From the NCBI GenBank assembly GCA_011033025.1, contig WFMF01000014.1, positions 372,001 through 436,000 on the forward strand: 64,000 nt of DNA, given 5' to 3'. Positions 45,701-58,078 of this stretch are shown here, piece after piece. A program made the position numbers and the translations under genes. The notes under the pieces were generated by a model that worked only from the letters and a program-made list of their open reading frames with translations, was not told where the DNA came from and did no database searches. The DNA comes from Beroe forskalii (lineage: Eukaryota > Ctenophora > Nuda > Beroida > Beroidae). Position 1 is the stretch's first letter; each line of letters begins with the position of its first letter.

Positions 45701-47584
45701 TGAAAATGAAAATGAAACATTATGACTAAAACACTAACTTAAGTAGTTAACAGTGTTTTAAACGCAGAACGATGAGAAAAACGTAAAAAGTCACGGTGGG
45801 TATTATCAACAAATTTCGAAAAGTTTCACAATACTTTCTTGATTGATGATTCTCAATTGTTGATCAGATGCTGGGTGGTTTTTGACAAATTTTCGAAAAC
45901 TTCATGATCATGAATTGAGAAGAAAACTTCTTGCCCTGTTGAGCCCCATGAAGAAACACCCGCTTTTTTCTGTCTCCGTATTCTTGATGAAAGAAGCTTT
46001 GTCAGCACAGTCAGCCAAAGAGTCAGAATTCCAAATGAACTGCTTAGTTGTATCTTCAGGGGCGTTCTCATCTGGAAATCATTGATTATTTGTTCCGAGT
46101 AAATAATATTACTATATCAGGAACAGCGAAACAACTTGTAATACTTTGTAAGTCTGCAAAGGTAAACGCAATCCAGGGGGGGGGGGTTGGTCAGGTACTT
46201 AGGTGACTAACTGCATTTCGCACTAGGCCAGAAGCCACTCACACTCTGTGTCATGCACTTAGTACGTCGCCCCCTCCCGAGGGGGGTTATTTTACCGACG
46301 GCTTGTAGGGTGGAGAGAGAAATACATATAATACTGAGAACTCATTGTAGCTGGTCATGAGCTTGTCAACTCCAGCCACATATTTATCCCAAATATCCGC
46401 ATTCTTGAAGTCCATTGTGTACAAGTTGCCATCGTTGATTGCAACAACTGAAAAAAATCATCATGAAATTCACTATTAAAATCATTGACGCTAAAATGAA
46501 AACCTTGGTTTTACTTAATTCTAATAATTTTACAGTTTTAAGTTTATAGTTTACCTTAAATCGGATTAATTGACCTAATGTATAAATCTATTACCTGGTT
46601 TGTTAGTCCGGCCTGTCACAGTGGGTACGTCGGGGTCGATTGTTTGCAGCATGACAATCAGACACACGGCAAAGAAGGCGGCCAGAGCAGCATAGAAGAA
46701 GAAGTAGAAGATGATGATTTTACCTGATGTGGTAGGAACATCGTGTGAAATTCTTAAATTCTTTCTGATCAAACATACAGTGCTTTTGAATATGCTATAG
46801 GTACCCAGTCATGAATTTAAATGACTAACAATTATTTATTGGCATAAATTAAATGGGATGAAACCTTAAAGAATGTGGTGGTGTTTAATATGAGATGTAT
46901 ACATATATATTATATAGATGTAAATCCACAAAATGATAGTTGAAAAGTGAACAAACCCCACTCCTTCTTGGTGCGAGACAAAATGAATGATCTATAAGGT
47001 GCACAGCACTTCTGCATGAATGATTGATCATCTTCACTGTGAAGGTGTTGATGCTCTAGATGTGACATGCTTTGGGTTGTTTTGGTTGAAAATGAATGGG
47101 GAAGTGTGAGATCAATTTATCAATTTAACACAATATGAAATATGTATTAATTACATTGAGTTTGGAGAAATCATTCTTTGTAAACTATAGATCTTACTTT
47201 CCTGTGGGTGCTACCTTATAATGAAGCATATTTAAGGGTATGAAATTCAAGGATTTTAATTTTTTTAATCCCATATTTTTGTATACCAAGAAATCTCAAT
47301 ATGACATCATCCAAAAAAGATCCTAAAATTTGAACCCCATAATCTCTATCCTTAAATGATTGTCCCATGTAAATGTATCTCATAAGGTAGCAAGTGCTTC
47401 CATCCACTGAAGAATTGGGGAAGTTGAGATTCAACGATCTCAATAAGACTATAAATTACTAACCCCAGCTTTCTCCACCTCGACCAAGTACAGTGTGATC
47501 ATCTGGATTATAAAGGAATCTGAAAAACTCTTTGAATGCTACAGATACTTTGTTGGGTTTTTTCTCCTTCACTTCTTCACCCAT
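42733..47584 (-). CDS. ATP1B: Sodium/potassium-transporting ATPase beta-type subunit, multi-exon
   Basis: The beta subunit is a single-pass type II glycoprotein needed for folding, delivery and K+ affinity of the Na+/K+-ATPase alpha subunit in the plasma membrane. Exons on the minus strand: 47584-47464 (start ATG, FFRFLYNPDDHTVLGRGGES), 46723-46595 (membrane segment FYFFFYAALAAFFAVCLIVM), 46447-about 46340, 46071-45935 (LADCADKASF, SGCFFMGLNR), 44470-about 44345 (MYKWEPFDSNDTANADKHLA, glycosylation site NCT), 43953-43836 (EKYYPWTSLKETGLQPVVGL) and 42878-42733 (MCYPYI, ending IELTVQFTNSNQ). LNR plus the YYP motif and the C-terminal ECKAY-like position are family landmarks. The intron after LNR begins GC (AGG|GCAAG) and ends AG. 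The 3' limits of the exons near 46340 and 44345 are uncertain. It could be a beta-like paralogue; the group is sure. Confidence 0.88.
44180..44340. repeat. About 50-bp tandem repeat at an ATPase beta exon edge
   Basis: Three and a half units of GAACTCAAGGAATTCC, CAAGAACTCGA, TAATTCTTGCAG. It abuts or overlaps the 3' end of the fifth coding exon of the minus-strand gene. This is probably why the donor site there is hard to locate. Confidence 0.8.
44656..45620. mobile_element. 965-bp TIR element in an ATPase beta intron
   Basis: Ends are GGGGGGAGTGTCACTGTCCC on the left and the near-reverse complement GGGACAGTGACACCCCCC on the right, with AATTG beyond. Both sides carry AATCAAT (44649-44655 and 45621-45627), a 7-bp target duplication. 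The interior has a second repeat (44853-45075), and from 45285 to 45600 a TGTCCCATTTGTCCC-rich simple repeat that includes a duplicated block of about 90 bp. Open frames on both strands here (115, 94 and 78 codons) come from the simple repeat. Non-autonomous; superfamily unknown. Similar end words (GGGACACTGACACTCCCCTT) occur inside family A at about 3850 and 17030. Confidence 0.75.
44853..45075 (+). repeat. Dispersed repeat with mariner-like end (also at 55940-56164)
   Basis: Begins ACAGGGTACGCCAAAAGTCT and includes ACAGCAGATATTTCGATTCT, AAAGAATGGCGGATTCTGAG and CCATAGCAACCACACGAGTT. The reverse complement, diverged, lies at 55940-56164 and ends CGCACCCTGTA exactly where family A sequence resumes. 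The ACAGGGTGNNCCAAAAGT end resembles ends of many mariner/Tc1 elements, which insert at TA; the junction at 56164 fits TA. No transposase is encoded. Confidence 0.65.
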
Positions 47585-47892
47585 GATACCACCTAATCTT
47601 AGCCTTTAAAGCAGTGCTGATACCTAGTGATGATTGCCATTTAGACATATTTATTAAATATAGCCTATGGCCAGTTGATTGCCCAAGCAGTCAACAACAA
47701 AAATTGAAAATAATTTCAATGGTACAATCAGAAAAAAATCATCAAATAGTAAATGAAGCACAAGAAAAGACAGTAATTATAAGGTATTTCTGCTCTTCAG
47801 CTGTTTTAACTGTTATCTTCTTATTACTGCTATGTGGTTAAATAAGGTTAAACTTAACATAAAATTGGTCTAAGTTTGAATTTGAATATCAT
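47585..47892. other. Upstream of the ATPase beta start codon
   Basis: AT-rich DNA just 5' of the minus-strand gene, expected to contain its 5' UTR or an intron. No distinct promoter motif recognised. A 75-codon plus-strand frame at 47614-47841 lacks any known domain. Confidence 0.35.
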
Positions 47893-48493
47893 TTTACAGC
47901 AAAATTACAATATACATTTTTTCAATAATTTATACAGAGGAACGTCTCAGTTGTGCTGAGGGACAGCACTTATTCGATCATCAAATCTGTTAACAAGGCC
48001 ACCCATTAAGGAAATAATTATAATATATCAAATAATATGCTGAAAATAAATTGGTTAGTTAACTTCATAACACTCTCAATAAAGTGCATACTGTTAAGAA
48101 TAAAATAAGAGTATTTAACTTATTTAACTGTGGCTTGACTACAAAGATGACTGTATTTGTTCTACAAAGAAGGTATTTAACTTATGATTTACTGTGGCTT
48201 GACTACAAAGATGACTGTATTTGTTCTACAAAGAAGGTATTTAACTTATGATTTACAAAAACATAGAGCTGTATTTTATTGACTTACCAAGGTCAGGCTG
48301 CATTTTAGTGAAAATCCCAGGTCAATTCAAAATGATTTCAAGTAATAATTTAATTAAAAAGTCCCTCAGCAGCACAATATATTCATTAAAATGAAAATGT
48401 AAAGAATGAGAAAATAAAAATCTAAAATTAATGGCAGTACCTATTGTGATACTGGGGCAAGCAACAAAACATTTATTATAAATAGTTACTGTC
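47893..48493 (-). mobile_element. SINE-like retroposon, second copy
   Basis: Reverse-orientation homologue of 24256-24766. GTGCTGAGGGACAGCAC at about 47955, TCCCTCAGCAGCAC at about 48365 and CCAAGGTCAGGCTGCATTTT at about 48290 match the first copy. A TTGAA-type tail lies on its left side near 47880. It contains an extra direct duplication of about 63 bp (AAGATGACTGTATTTGTTCT at about 48145 and 48210), which accounts for most of its greater length. Confidence 0.6.
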
Positions 48494-49644
48494 AATTGAG
48501 AGGAAACTGCAACAGGAAATACATGTGGCTACAGGAAATACATGTGGATAACTTGAGTACCCCCCTTGGTACAACAACAAAAATTCAATTTTTTCTCGTT
48601 TTGCCGAAATTAAGATGAAAAGCAAGATCACAATTCGCACAGTTCACAATACTATCAAACAATCCAAGGAGCAGAAAAAGGAAAAGATCACAGAAAAAAT
48701 GATGCCCAAAACATTTGATGCCCAAAAATATGATGCCCAAACATAGGAAAAGGTTAGGCAACTGTAATGCTCATTGGTTGATTGAATGGATTTGGTCGAT
48801 TGATCAACTCCATTTGAACAAATGATGTGTTTTACTGGTCCCTAATGACTTGAATCATGTTTAGATGATTAATATTTAGTTGTTTCCCTACAAGCTCAAA
48901 GATTTTCATTTAAAACCCATCAGTCATTCAAATGAAGTTGATCAATCGACCAATTCCATTCAATCCACCACTGTTCTATGCATGCGCATGAAGGACACCT
49001 CTGAAATTGGTGTTTGGTGTCTCACTGACACAAGCACCATTTTCAGTAGTGCGAATAACAGTTTTGTTTTCATCATACTGATTGCAATTCAAGTTAAATA
49101 ATTACTTTAACAAGATTCAATTCAATTATAATTGTTAAATATCTTATTTCCATAGAAAAAGCCTTGTTCATGAAACAAAAATATAACAGGTAAGAAATAT
49201 ATAATAATATAATATAAATTTAAAGAAAACACTTCTTAAAATAGTAAAATTTATCCTTCGTTTCCAACCCAACCAAAGCCAAAATAGTAAAAGGAATCAA
49301 AATATTTTACTATTTAATACTTACAGTACCCTAATCTGAAGTCAAATTATAAACTATTTTCAAAACAGATTTAATGGCAAGTCATGAGCAATATGATGAT
49401 GCTGCAACATGAAGACAATTGAGGTCATTTGACAGAGTAGGCTACTGAATCGTCTAAGTTCTGTTCGAAGAAATATGTTGAACCAATTCCAATGAAAATT
49501 GAAAAGTGTGAATCATTAAATCATAAGGATCATCTCGGAGTAAAAACCATTATAATCATATCAAAGAAGCAGCGCAATGATAAGTAGGCAAATGCGTACG
49601 CAGGAGTCTACAAAATTCTAACGTAACAAAACTTACATAAAATG
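48494..49644. other. AT-rich intergenic region
   Basis: Nothing coding is supported. TTGATTGAATGGATTTGGTCGATTGATCAACTC-like sequence at about 48777 is mirrored by GAAGTTGATCAATCGACC at about 48935, a loose inverted pair of about 35 bp separated by 125 bp. The rest is unremarkable. Confidence 0.4.
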
Positions 49645-51159
49645 AAATAAAGGCTTTGTGCGAAATCTCAAATTACAACGAACCTACGAAACATGCGCCG
49701 CGCAGCGTTCGTGAAGCGATGATCACACGTGAAACCTACGCGCCGCCACAAAGTTATGCGTATACGGTGCGAGGAACTTTAATTAACTGTTATTCATCCT
49801 GATTTATAATTTTCGTATTTTGGGGAGGGAAATTAAGCGCCTGCATACGGGAACAATGGATAACAAGAATTGTGCTGGCGGGCGCAATTCTTGTTTTGTT
49901 TTGAAGTACTTCACAGTTCGACTCTTGATACTCATAATTGACAACAAAAAACTTAGAACGAGAGCATCATAATCAGCAACCTCACATGAATTCATTGAAT
50001 ACAAAAGTCTGATTTTTATGTCAATTCAGTCCCAACTTCCCGTCCATGCTCCATAACTTAAAACTATAAATCTACAGTTGATTTATTGGATGCAAACACT
50101 ATCATGAGTTGGTGATTTAAGAGCATCGCTTTGATTGAGAGATGTATTTTTCCATTACTTAGATTGATTAATAAACTAATTGGTCTTTTTCAGGTTGAGA
50201 CTGGAGAACCAATTTAAAGTGGCTAATTGCTTCGGATGATATTATACGACAGTTACTCCTGTTAAATGGTATGTAGTTCTGCCCTATGGCATACTGTAAA
50301 ATTTCAACATTTATTCAAATTAACAGTTGAAAAAGCAATCTGATAAGACATTGGACTGAGTTATAAGCTAGTATAGCACTTTACTCCGAATGTTCGAAAT
50401 CGACCGGTCTATGTACATGAACGTCGGTGGCGGGGGGAGGGGGAAACGAATGATCGATTTTTTTGATATCTAAATCCTTGACATGGTCCAATCGTGATCT
50501 TAAAGTTTGTTTTGAATCCTATGCACCGTTTCTTGAAACCTCATCAACGTTTTTTTACATAGAGTGTAACCGCACTAAAACTCATTAGAAAAATTATAGT
50601 ATATCATGAAACGAACGAAATTATTTAAAGACTTGATATTTGCGGACCGTGAGAGATCCAACCTGTACTCAATTTTACATTGGTAAGACATACTGTCTCC
50701 ACTGTCTCCAATGTGCTTTTGTGAGATAAAATTTTGCCAGAGTGAGTGATCAGGTGATGTCCCATGGTCTCCATTGTTTAACGGGTGTCTTTCTGTCTGA
50801 TACCATCGTCCCTTTTCCGAAAAAGATTAGAAGATTCTTCCAAAAATAATCCAGATCATTTCGTGAGGGGCAAATCCGCGGTACCAAAGGACCTGTTACC
50901 ATTTCCCATAAATTCCAGTTACGATTTCGGTTTCGGTTTGCTAAAGATGCCCGGTCAACCGTTATTTCGGTTTCGGTTCGGTTTACCGACCAATTTCCCT
51001 AAACGGTTAATTGCGAAATCAAAATATTAGGTTAAGATTTCGGTTTCGGTTGGCCGAAAACGCCCGGTTAACCGATATTCGATTTTGGTTCGATTCGGTT
51101 TTCTAGCGTGAGGTCCTCCACTGGACAATAGTAGGACCGGTAGGACTGTAGGTAAGAAA

Positions 51160-52695
51160 AGTCGTCGAACGATAGTCAACCACAGATTTTTGTGAAATCA
51201 AATTTTTATGTTTTTTGTGGACTCACTTTTGCTCAAATTTCCATTTGATTAGGTTTCGAAAACTTCCCATCATATTCATTATTCAAAATTTTTAATTTTT
51301 CATGGACAAATATGATGCCTTTTGCATAAACTTAAATATTAATTGTTTAAGGGGTAAAAGGTTAATTTCATTCACGTTTGGGGCAACCACACAAAATGTT
51401 TTCAGAATTTTTGCTAAAAATTTTGATCTTAATAGCATTTGAACAGATGCAAACATGTTCAGCAGTTGAACTCAGGTGTCTTTCAGCGTTGCCCAATGGT
51501 TAATGACAATTTCAAGAACTTTTAACATCATTTCTTTAGATTTTTGAAAAGCAATCTTGAGGCTAATTTTTAGAAAAATTAAACGTATTTCCAAATAATT
51601 TCAATTAATGATTAATTTCTGGCGGCAGCCCTCCAAAAATTTCAATTTTAGGAACATCGTTTTCTTACGAATTTTGCTGCCAATCTTTCAGACATGGCAT
51701 GGAGAATGGTAGCAAACAATGTCCAACAGTCAACACTTTCTGCTCAGCCCCAGTTCAAAATTTCAAACGATTATTCACATTAACATTATTTTCAATTTTT
51801 TGCCAATCTTGAGGCTGATAATTACATGGACTTGATGCAACCATGCTCTGAAAACTTAGTTAGCAGGGCTTTATGTCAAAATCAATGTTCGAAATTTTCA
51901 ACCGGTCTAGATAAAACATGAATTTTCTAATTTTTTTGCTTCCAATTTTGATCGATAACGTTTACCATATCTAAATCCCCATTATTTGGTCAAACTTGCA
52001 TCCAAAATGCTCAAAAAACGAACAAATTTTGGCAGATTTCAAACCAAAATGGGAACGGTTTCTTGAAACCTGTAAAAAGATTTTTTTACACTGGGAATAT
52101 TAATACTTCCTTACTACCAAAAATAAAAAGATTTTTGATGTTACTGGGAAGTGGGAAGATTCCTTTTTCTACCGGGAAGTTATTTTTTAGATTTTTTGTT
52201 ACTGGGAAGACTTGAAGATTTTTCGGACCTAGATGAGTGGAAAATTTTTTGCCACTGGGAATATTTGATTTTTTCACTACCGGGAAGTGGGCTGTTGTCT
52301 CCAATGTGGGAATTTTGATTTAACTGAAAGGTGATTGGGAAGTGGAATTCCGGGCAGACTGAAGTGGGAAGATCAGGTTCCTGTCCAATGGTCTCTTTGT
52401 TTAACTGGGAAGTCTTTCCCAGTCTGTACCATTGGGAAGTTTTCCCCATTTCCAAAAGATTAGTATCGATTTTTTGAGAAACTTCCAAAAATAAAGATTC
52501 ATCATTTATAGTTGGTTCAAGGGTTTAGTCTGGGACAATTGAAAGGTTCCTTACTAACCATTTCCCAGATTCTTCCTACCGGGAAATGAAGATTCACTCT
52601 CCAAACGTCTGCTACTGGGAAGGCCCCGGTCAACCTGACTACATAATTTTCTTACCACAAACATTTTCATTCCGGGTTTTTGAACCATTTCTGTT
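51160..52695. repeat. Insertion in copy A3 with a degenerate, GGGAAG-laced copy of family A
   Basis: The left part to about 52030 is AT-rich without recognisable features. From about 52040 to 52695 the order of landmarks follows 2095-2740 of copy A1 (GTTTCTTGAAACCT, TTTTTTACAC, TGTCTCCAATGTG, CAATGGTCTC, TTTGTTTAAC, CCAAAAATAA). The intervening bases differ heavily, and ACTGGGAAG or CCGGGAAG recurs about 15 times. It is therefore a second, strongly altered copy in tandem with the normal one at about 50520-51160. Confidence 0.6.
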
Positions 52696-55261
52696 AGGTA
52701 AGAACGATGGTCGAACGATAGTGCTGAGGTACAGATTTCTGTGAAGTTTCTCTAAATATAACACCATGCCATGCCATTACTCACTTTTTCGAGCTAGCGG
52801 GGGCCGAGGCCCCTAGATTTCTAGGGGATGGGGCTTTTGAAAACTAAGGGGGCCAAAATTCACATGAGCAAAATTTTCATTTTTTTCATAGCCCTGGTTT
52901 TCACTATTTTGCATAAATATAAAACTAAAATCATGTATTATTGATTGATTTAACTTTAAAAAGGTGAATTTCAAGAAACATTTCTGGGCAGACTGGTCTT
53001 CTAGTGTCCTCCAGTGGTCCTCTAGTGTCCTCTAGTGGTCCTCTGGGAGAAGTCGCCGAACCTCCAGTCTGCCCATTTCTGTCTAACTGATTCTCCTTTT
53101 GAGGCTAAATTTTTTGAGAAAAACCTTGTCAGGGCCTAGGCCCCCCTAACATTTTTATAGGTGGCCTTTCAAATTTATCCGTAAGGTCGCTAACAATTAA
53201 TGATTGAGCACCATTGAAGCAAACAATTCTACTGGCTTGGGCCACATTTCAACTCTCCAAACGTCTGGCTCCCGGGACTGGCCACCCCAAGGCCCAAACA
53301 CCCGCCTTTTTTTCTCATTTCTATTTCTGTAGACCTTTTCATTTGAAACCTTTTGTAAAAATTAAACTGAAACGACGGAAAAATCCTATGTTGAGACTTC
53401 AATTCCATACTTCCATTAGCTCCAAACATCTGGCTTCTGAGGGTTGCCGCTGCAAGACCCCCGCTTTGAAGAAGTTTCATTTTCATTTCTTTACACCTAA
53501 GAAATTACATCAAAATTAGACTGGGATGAGGGTAAAAATCGTTTTCAGACGGCAATTTTATTTGTTCTATATATCTGGTGTCTGGGGGCTGCTACCCACC
53601 AACTCCTGCCGTTGATTAGGCCGTGCATTTGACCTACATTTCAACATATTACTTTCGACCTAGATATCAATTCCACATTGATTAAATGTTGGAAAGTTGG
53701 AATTACGACATGAAATAGACGAATATGTCTTACACGATGAGGTGTTCTCCCGCTACATTAGTTCATATTGTCTATTTTCAGATGTTGCCAGTGATTGTGT
53801 GAGCAGACGGGTAGTCCGGTATTGTTGAAGTTGAGCTAACGATACACTGATCCAGACAACCATGAGTATTTTTCTCCTATTGAAACCTTGAGCCTTGGTT
53901 TGGAATGCAGATCCTTGAAAGTTGCGGTTGTATCGATTCTACTCGGAAAATAGGGACACTGACACTCCCCTTATAATTTGGTAGATTTTTAATCAAGTAC
54001 ACGGGTAGTGTGGTTCCGAACGATTTTTAAACAAAACTAATGCAGTTAAACATGGTGATTGGTGAGCATGTCAATTCTCTCTTTTATATATTTACTAGCA
54101 GCCCCGGTGGGCCTGCTTATTGCTAAAATACAGCTCACCATGGCACTACGGGCCGCCTCGTCTGCAAATTTCTACCAACGCGATATAAATCAAGTTAATA
54201 CTTTTTACCGCATCAAAAACAAATAAAAAAATTCAACCACGGCGCTAGTTATGCAATTCAGGGATCAGAGGAGCAAGAAATTGGAATAAACCACTTTACA
54301 TGTTACCAACGGGAATGCTTTTCATAATCTGCACATCCATTTCTTTACATGTGCAACTTTAGCCTTAGTTTCTCTTGATAATTTCTTAGCAAGGTTGTTT
54401 GTATACGGCGGCACAAACAGACATAATTATCGTGCAGTTTCACTTCGCTTTATATCAAAGTTTTAAGATGTTTATAGATCCTTATTCTCTGATTAACTTA
54501 GAATAAGTCTTTCAATTTAAATGTTCAATTTCTACACCTTATTGGCCTTTATTTAGCCGGCCAATTTTAACCGGCCCAATGGACAAACATCGAAATATTT
54601 TTGAATCATCTGACCGGCCCCTTGGACAAAAACTTTTCAAGCAGTTGCCAAAGCAAGGAATTTTTGCTCAAAATAGCCACGGAAACCAATTTAAAGTCAA
54701 TGAATTGCATCAAAAAACAAAATTCCCAGTCTTTCATCACGATTTAGATCGTTATCTACGTGTTTTATAACTACGTTATCTAAACACTGTATAAACCAAG
54801 TGATAAAAGATTTATTTAACGTAAATTAACTGGCGTTTTAACCTCCCTTTGGACAAAAATTACGGCCAATTAGGTATTTAAAAACCTAGGCATCGGGATT
54901 TTCAAATATGTCAAATTGTTATGTTCATGAATGACATCATATTTCCAACTAAAATACAGCGTTTAATTTAATTTCTCTGTTCTTGTTACACCATTCATGA
55001 ATTCTGTATTTAGCAATTCCTCCTGGAACAACAGTCCTTCATCCCTCAAAATCTAGTCTCGTATACAGACTTTTATGTATTTTAACGATACTGTTTCACA
55101 GCACGCTCCTCGCCTTGCTGTCACTTTCACTGGGAAATGCGGTTTGTGCCGGGCGCTCAATCGGTCGCAATTTTGGTGAAAAATGGGTCAAAATCGGAAA
55201 AACTGTAATGCGCGAAGTTATATTGTTGGAAAATACCGCGCTAAGCCGCGCGCAGCATTTT

Positions 55262-55423
55262 GGCCCTTTTAGAACACGAATATGTTCCAAAAGTGCCAAT
55301 TTGGCCCTTTTGGAACACGAAGCTATTCCAAAAGGGCCATCTTTGGCCCTTTTGGAACACGAAGCTATTCCAAAAGGGCCAATTTGGCCCTTTTGGAACA
55401 CGGATACTGTTCCAAAAGGGCCA
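55262..55423. repeat. Palindromic GGCCCTTTTGGAACA array (copy A3)
   Basis: Four hairpin units, almost identical to 5311-5472 and in the same orientation, followed by the GGTATCGAATA tandem repeat. It marks the inner end of this family A copy. Confidence 0.9.
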
Positions 55424-55493
55424 AACGAAAAATAGGTATCGAATAGGTATCGAATAGGTATCAAATAGTAAATATTCCATATGACTATTTTCG

Positions 55494-56164
55494 AAAGCAC
55501 TCATTGTGCCGATCATTTTGGTACCATTTTTGTGAGGATTTGTCCAAGTCGATTTTTCATGTGACCCCCCTAGTGTTTAGCAAGCGTCAGCGGGTCATAC
55601 ATCGTACGGCAAAGCCTCATGAGACTGTGCACTGTCCAGTTGGCAATTCCTGTAAGATCTGTCCAAAGATACACAAAATTTGTCTGACGTCGTCAGACCC
55701 ATTATTTAAATGGCGCGCGCGAGGGGTCAGGCAACGACTGACAACACAAAATGGATTGCACTCAAATGAATTTTATTTTACCTAGGGGCCATCCATAAAG
55801 GACGTCCGCAAAGAGGGGAGTCTGGCCAATGCGGACGTTTGCGGATGTAGGGGGAGGGGGTGTTTGACCAAATGCAGACGTCCGCATTTTTAGAAATTTT
55901 GGTCTATTTGACTAATTTTGGTCAAAGTCTCCCATATAGAAAATGGTCTAGATCTATAGGTTAAATGCCAAAATCTTCAACTTTTAGGTCGGTTGCTATG
56001 GGAACTCGTGTGGTTGCTAGGGAATGTCATAGTAACCTTAAATCTCTCAGAATCCGCCATTCTTTGGTTATATTTGAAGAAAGTTTTTACAGAATCGAAA
56101 TATCTGCTGTATTTTTCGAATAATCAAAAAAGTAAAAGGGGACAAGACTTTTGGCGCACCCTGT
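55494..56164. other. Spacer of the asymmetric foldback
   Basis: Contains GTCTGACGTCGTCAGAC at about 55680, a short palindrome, then CGCGCGCGAGGGGTCAGGCAAC, resembling the GC-rich element ends near 5842 and 15285. At 55790-55910 is GGACGTCCGCAAAGAGGGG with a reverse counterpart GACGTCCGCATT, another small inverted repeat. The last 225 bp are the mariner-like repeat shared with 44853-45075. No gene. Confidence 0.5.
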
Positions 56165-57724
56165 ATTTAGAGAAACTTCACAGAAATCTGTACCTCAGCA
56201 CTATCGTTCGACGATCGTTCTTACCTACAGTCCTACCGGTCCTACTATTGTCCAGTGGAGGACCTCACGCTAGGAAACGACCGAATCGAACCAAAATAAT
56301 CGCGTTTTCGGCCAACTGAAACCGGAAATCTTAACCTAATATTTGATTTCGCAATTAACTGTTTAGGGAAATTGGTCGGTAAACTGAACTGAAACCGAAA
56401 TAATGGTTGACCGCATCTTTAGCAAACCGAAACCGAAATCGTAACTGGAATTTATGGGAAATGGTAACAGGTCCTTTGGTACGCGGATTTGCCCTCACGA
56501 AATGATCTGGATTATTTTTGGAAGAATCTTCAATCTTTTTCGAAAAGGGACGATGGTATCAGACAGAAAGACACCTGTTAAACAATGGAGACCATGGGAC
56601 ATCACCTGATCACTCACTCTGGCAAAATTTTATCTCACAAAAGCACATTGGAGACAGTGGAGACAGTATGTCTTACCAATGTAAAATTGAGTACAGGTTG
56701 GATCTCTACGGTCCGCAAATATCAAGTCTTTAAATAATTTCGTTCGTTTCATGATATATTATAATTTTTCTAATGAGTTTTAGTGCGGTTACACTCTGTG
56801 TAAAAAACGTTGATGAGGTTTCAAGAAACGGTGCATAGGATTCAAAAAAAAACTTTAAGATCACGATTGGACCATGTCAAGGATTTAGATATCAAAAAAA
56901 TCGATCATTCGTTTCCCCCTTCCCCCCCGCCACCGACGTTCATGTACATAGACCGGTCGATTTCGAACGATCGGAGTAAAGTGCTATACTAGCTTATAAC
57001 TCAGTCCAATGTCTTATCAGATTGCTTTTTCAACTGTTAATTTGAATAAATGTTGAAATTTTACAGTATGCCATAGGGCAGAACTACATACCATTTAACA
57101 GGAGTAACTGTCGTATAATATCATCCGAAGCAATTAGCCACTTTAAATTGGTTCTCCAGTCTCAACCTGAAAAAGACCAATTAGTTTATTAATCAATCTA
57201 AGTAATGGAAAAATACATCTCTCAATCAAAGCGATGCTCTTAAATCACCAACTCATGATAGTGTTTGCATCCAATAAATCAACTGTAGATTTATAGTTTT
57301 AAGTTATGGAGCATGGACGGGAAGTTGGGACTGAATTTTTTGTAAAAATCAGACTTTTGTATTCAATGAATTCATGTGAGGTTGCTAAATTATGATAATA
57401 ACACACTCTAACATTTTTGTTGTCAATTATGAAAAATCAAGAGTCGAACCTGTGAAGTGGTCCCAAATTTGACAATATGATTCCCCCTCCTTCTTCTTTG
57501 TTTTCTTCGATGAGGAGTTTGCAGGCGCTTAATTTCCTGTCTGGTCAAAAACTACGAAAATTATAAATCAGGATGAATAACAGTTAATTGCAGTTCTGGC
57601 GCACCGTATACGCATAACCGGTCGCGGCGCTCCTTGTTTCAGTCTTCCCCACGCGACACACATCAGTTGCAGCATGTTTCGTAGGTTCGTTGTAATTTCT
57701 GATAAGTCCTCACACAAAGCCTCC

Positions 57725-58078
57725 TCCGATTTTACCAAACACCATCAAGTTCTTGTTCCGGTCTTCTTCTTGGACAGCTGACTTGACAGCGCTCACATTG
57801 CACTGAAGCTAGAAGTTTGTCCTTGTGCATGATCAGGTCGTTTTGCTGAGCAATGATTCCTTTTGCGATTTTCACTAGGTGTTCAAGGCTTTTTGTTGCA
57901 GCTGAACAGAACTTAGACGATTCAGTAGTCTCCTGGCTCAAATTCCGACATTTCTTGACGTCACATTGGTTGGAGCGTCATTTTTCTCCCTCATCGCCTT
58001 TGTTCCATACACTGCTTTATTCATCAGTTCGTCGATCATCTTTTCATCGTGGGGTTGTGCGGTTGACTTTACAGCCAT
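57725..58078 (-). pseudogene. Unrecognised coding-like fragment
   Basis: On the minus strand an ATG at 58078-58076 opens MAVKSTAQPHDEKMIDELMN, continuing through KAMREKNDAP to a stop near 57938. The neighbouring frame then carries SQETTESSKFCSAATKSLEH, LVKIAKGIIAQQNDLIMHKD and SVQCERCQVSCPRR, ending at 57732. Composition (many Lys/Glu, helix-forming) looks like real protein with one frameshift at about 57940. It could be the N-terminal part of a LINE ORF1-type protein, but I do not recognise it. It sits between two direct repeats of family A sequence (57226-57400 and 58183-58370). Confidence 0.35.

Larger units (their letters stand above)
49645..57722. repeat. Asymmetric foldback built of family A sequence (copies A3 and A4)
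   Basis: The left arm runs 49645-55493 and the right arm 56165-57722 in inverted orientation. The outermost 250 bp of the left arm (AAGGCTTTGTGCG, ACAACGAACCTACGAAACAT, TATGCGTATACGGTGCG) pair with 57480-57722, and this piece is absent from copies A1 and A2. Inward, 49895-51190 pairs with 56165-57400. The left arm then continues to the family A inner end with its palindromic array, but the right arm lacks the 15378-18303 equivalent. A spacer of 670 bp separates the arms. The left arm also has a 1.5-kb insertion (51160-52695) flanked by a repeated GTAAGAA...TCGAACGATAGT. Confidence 0.75.
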
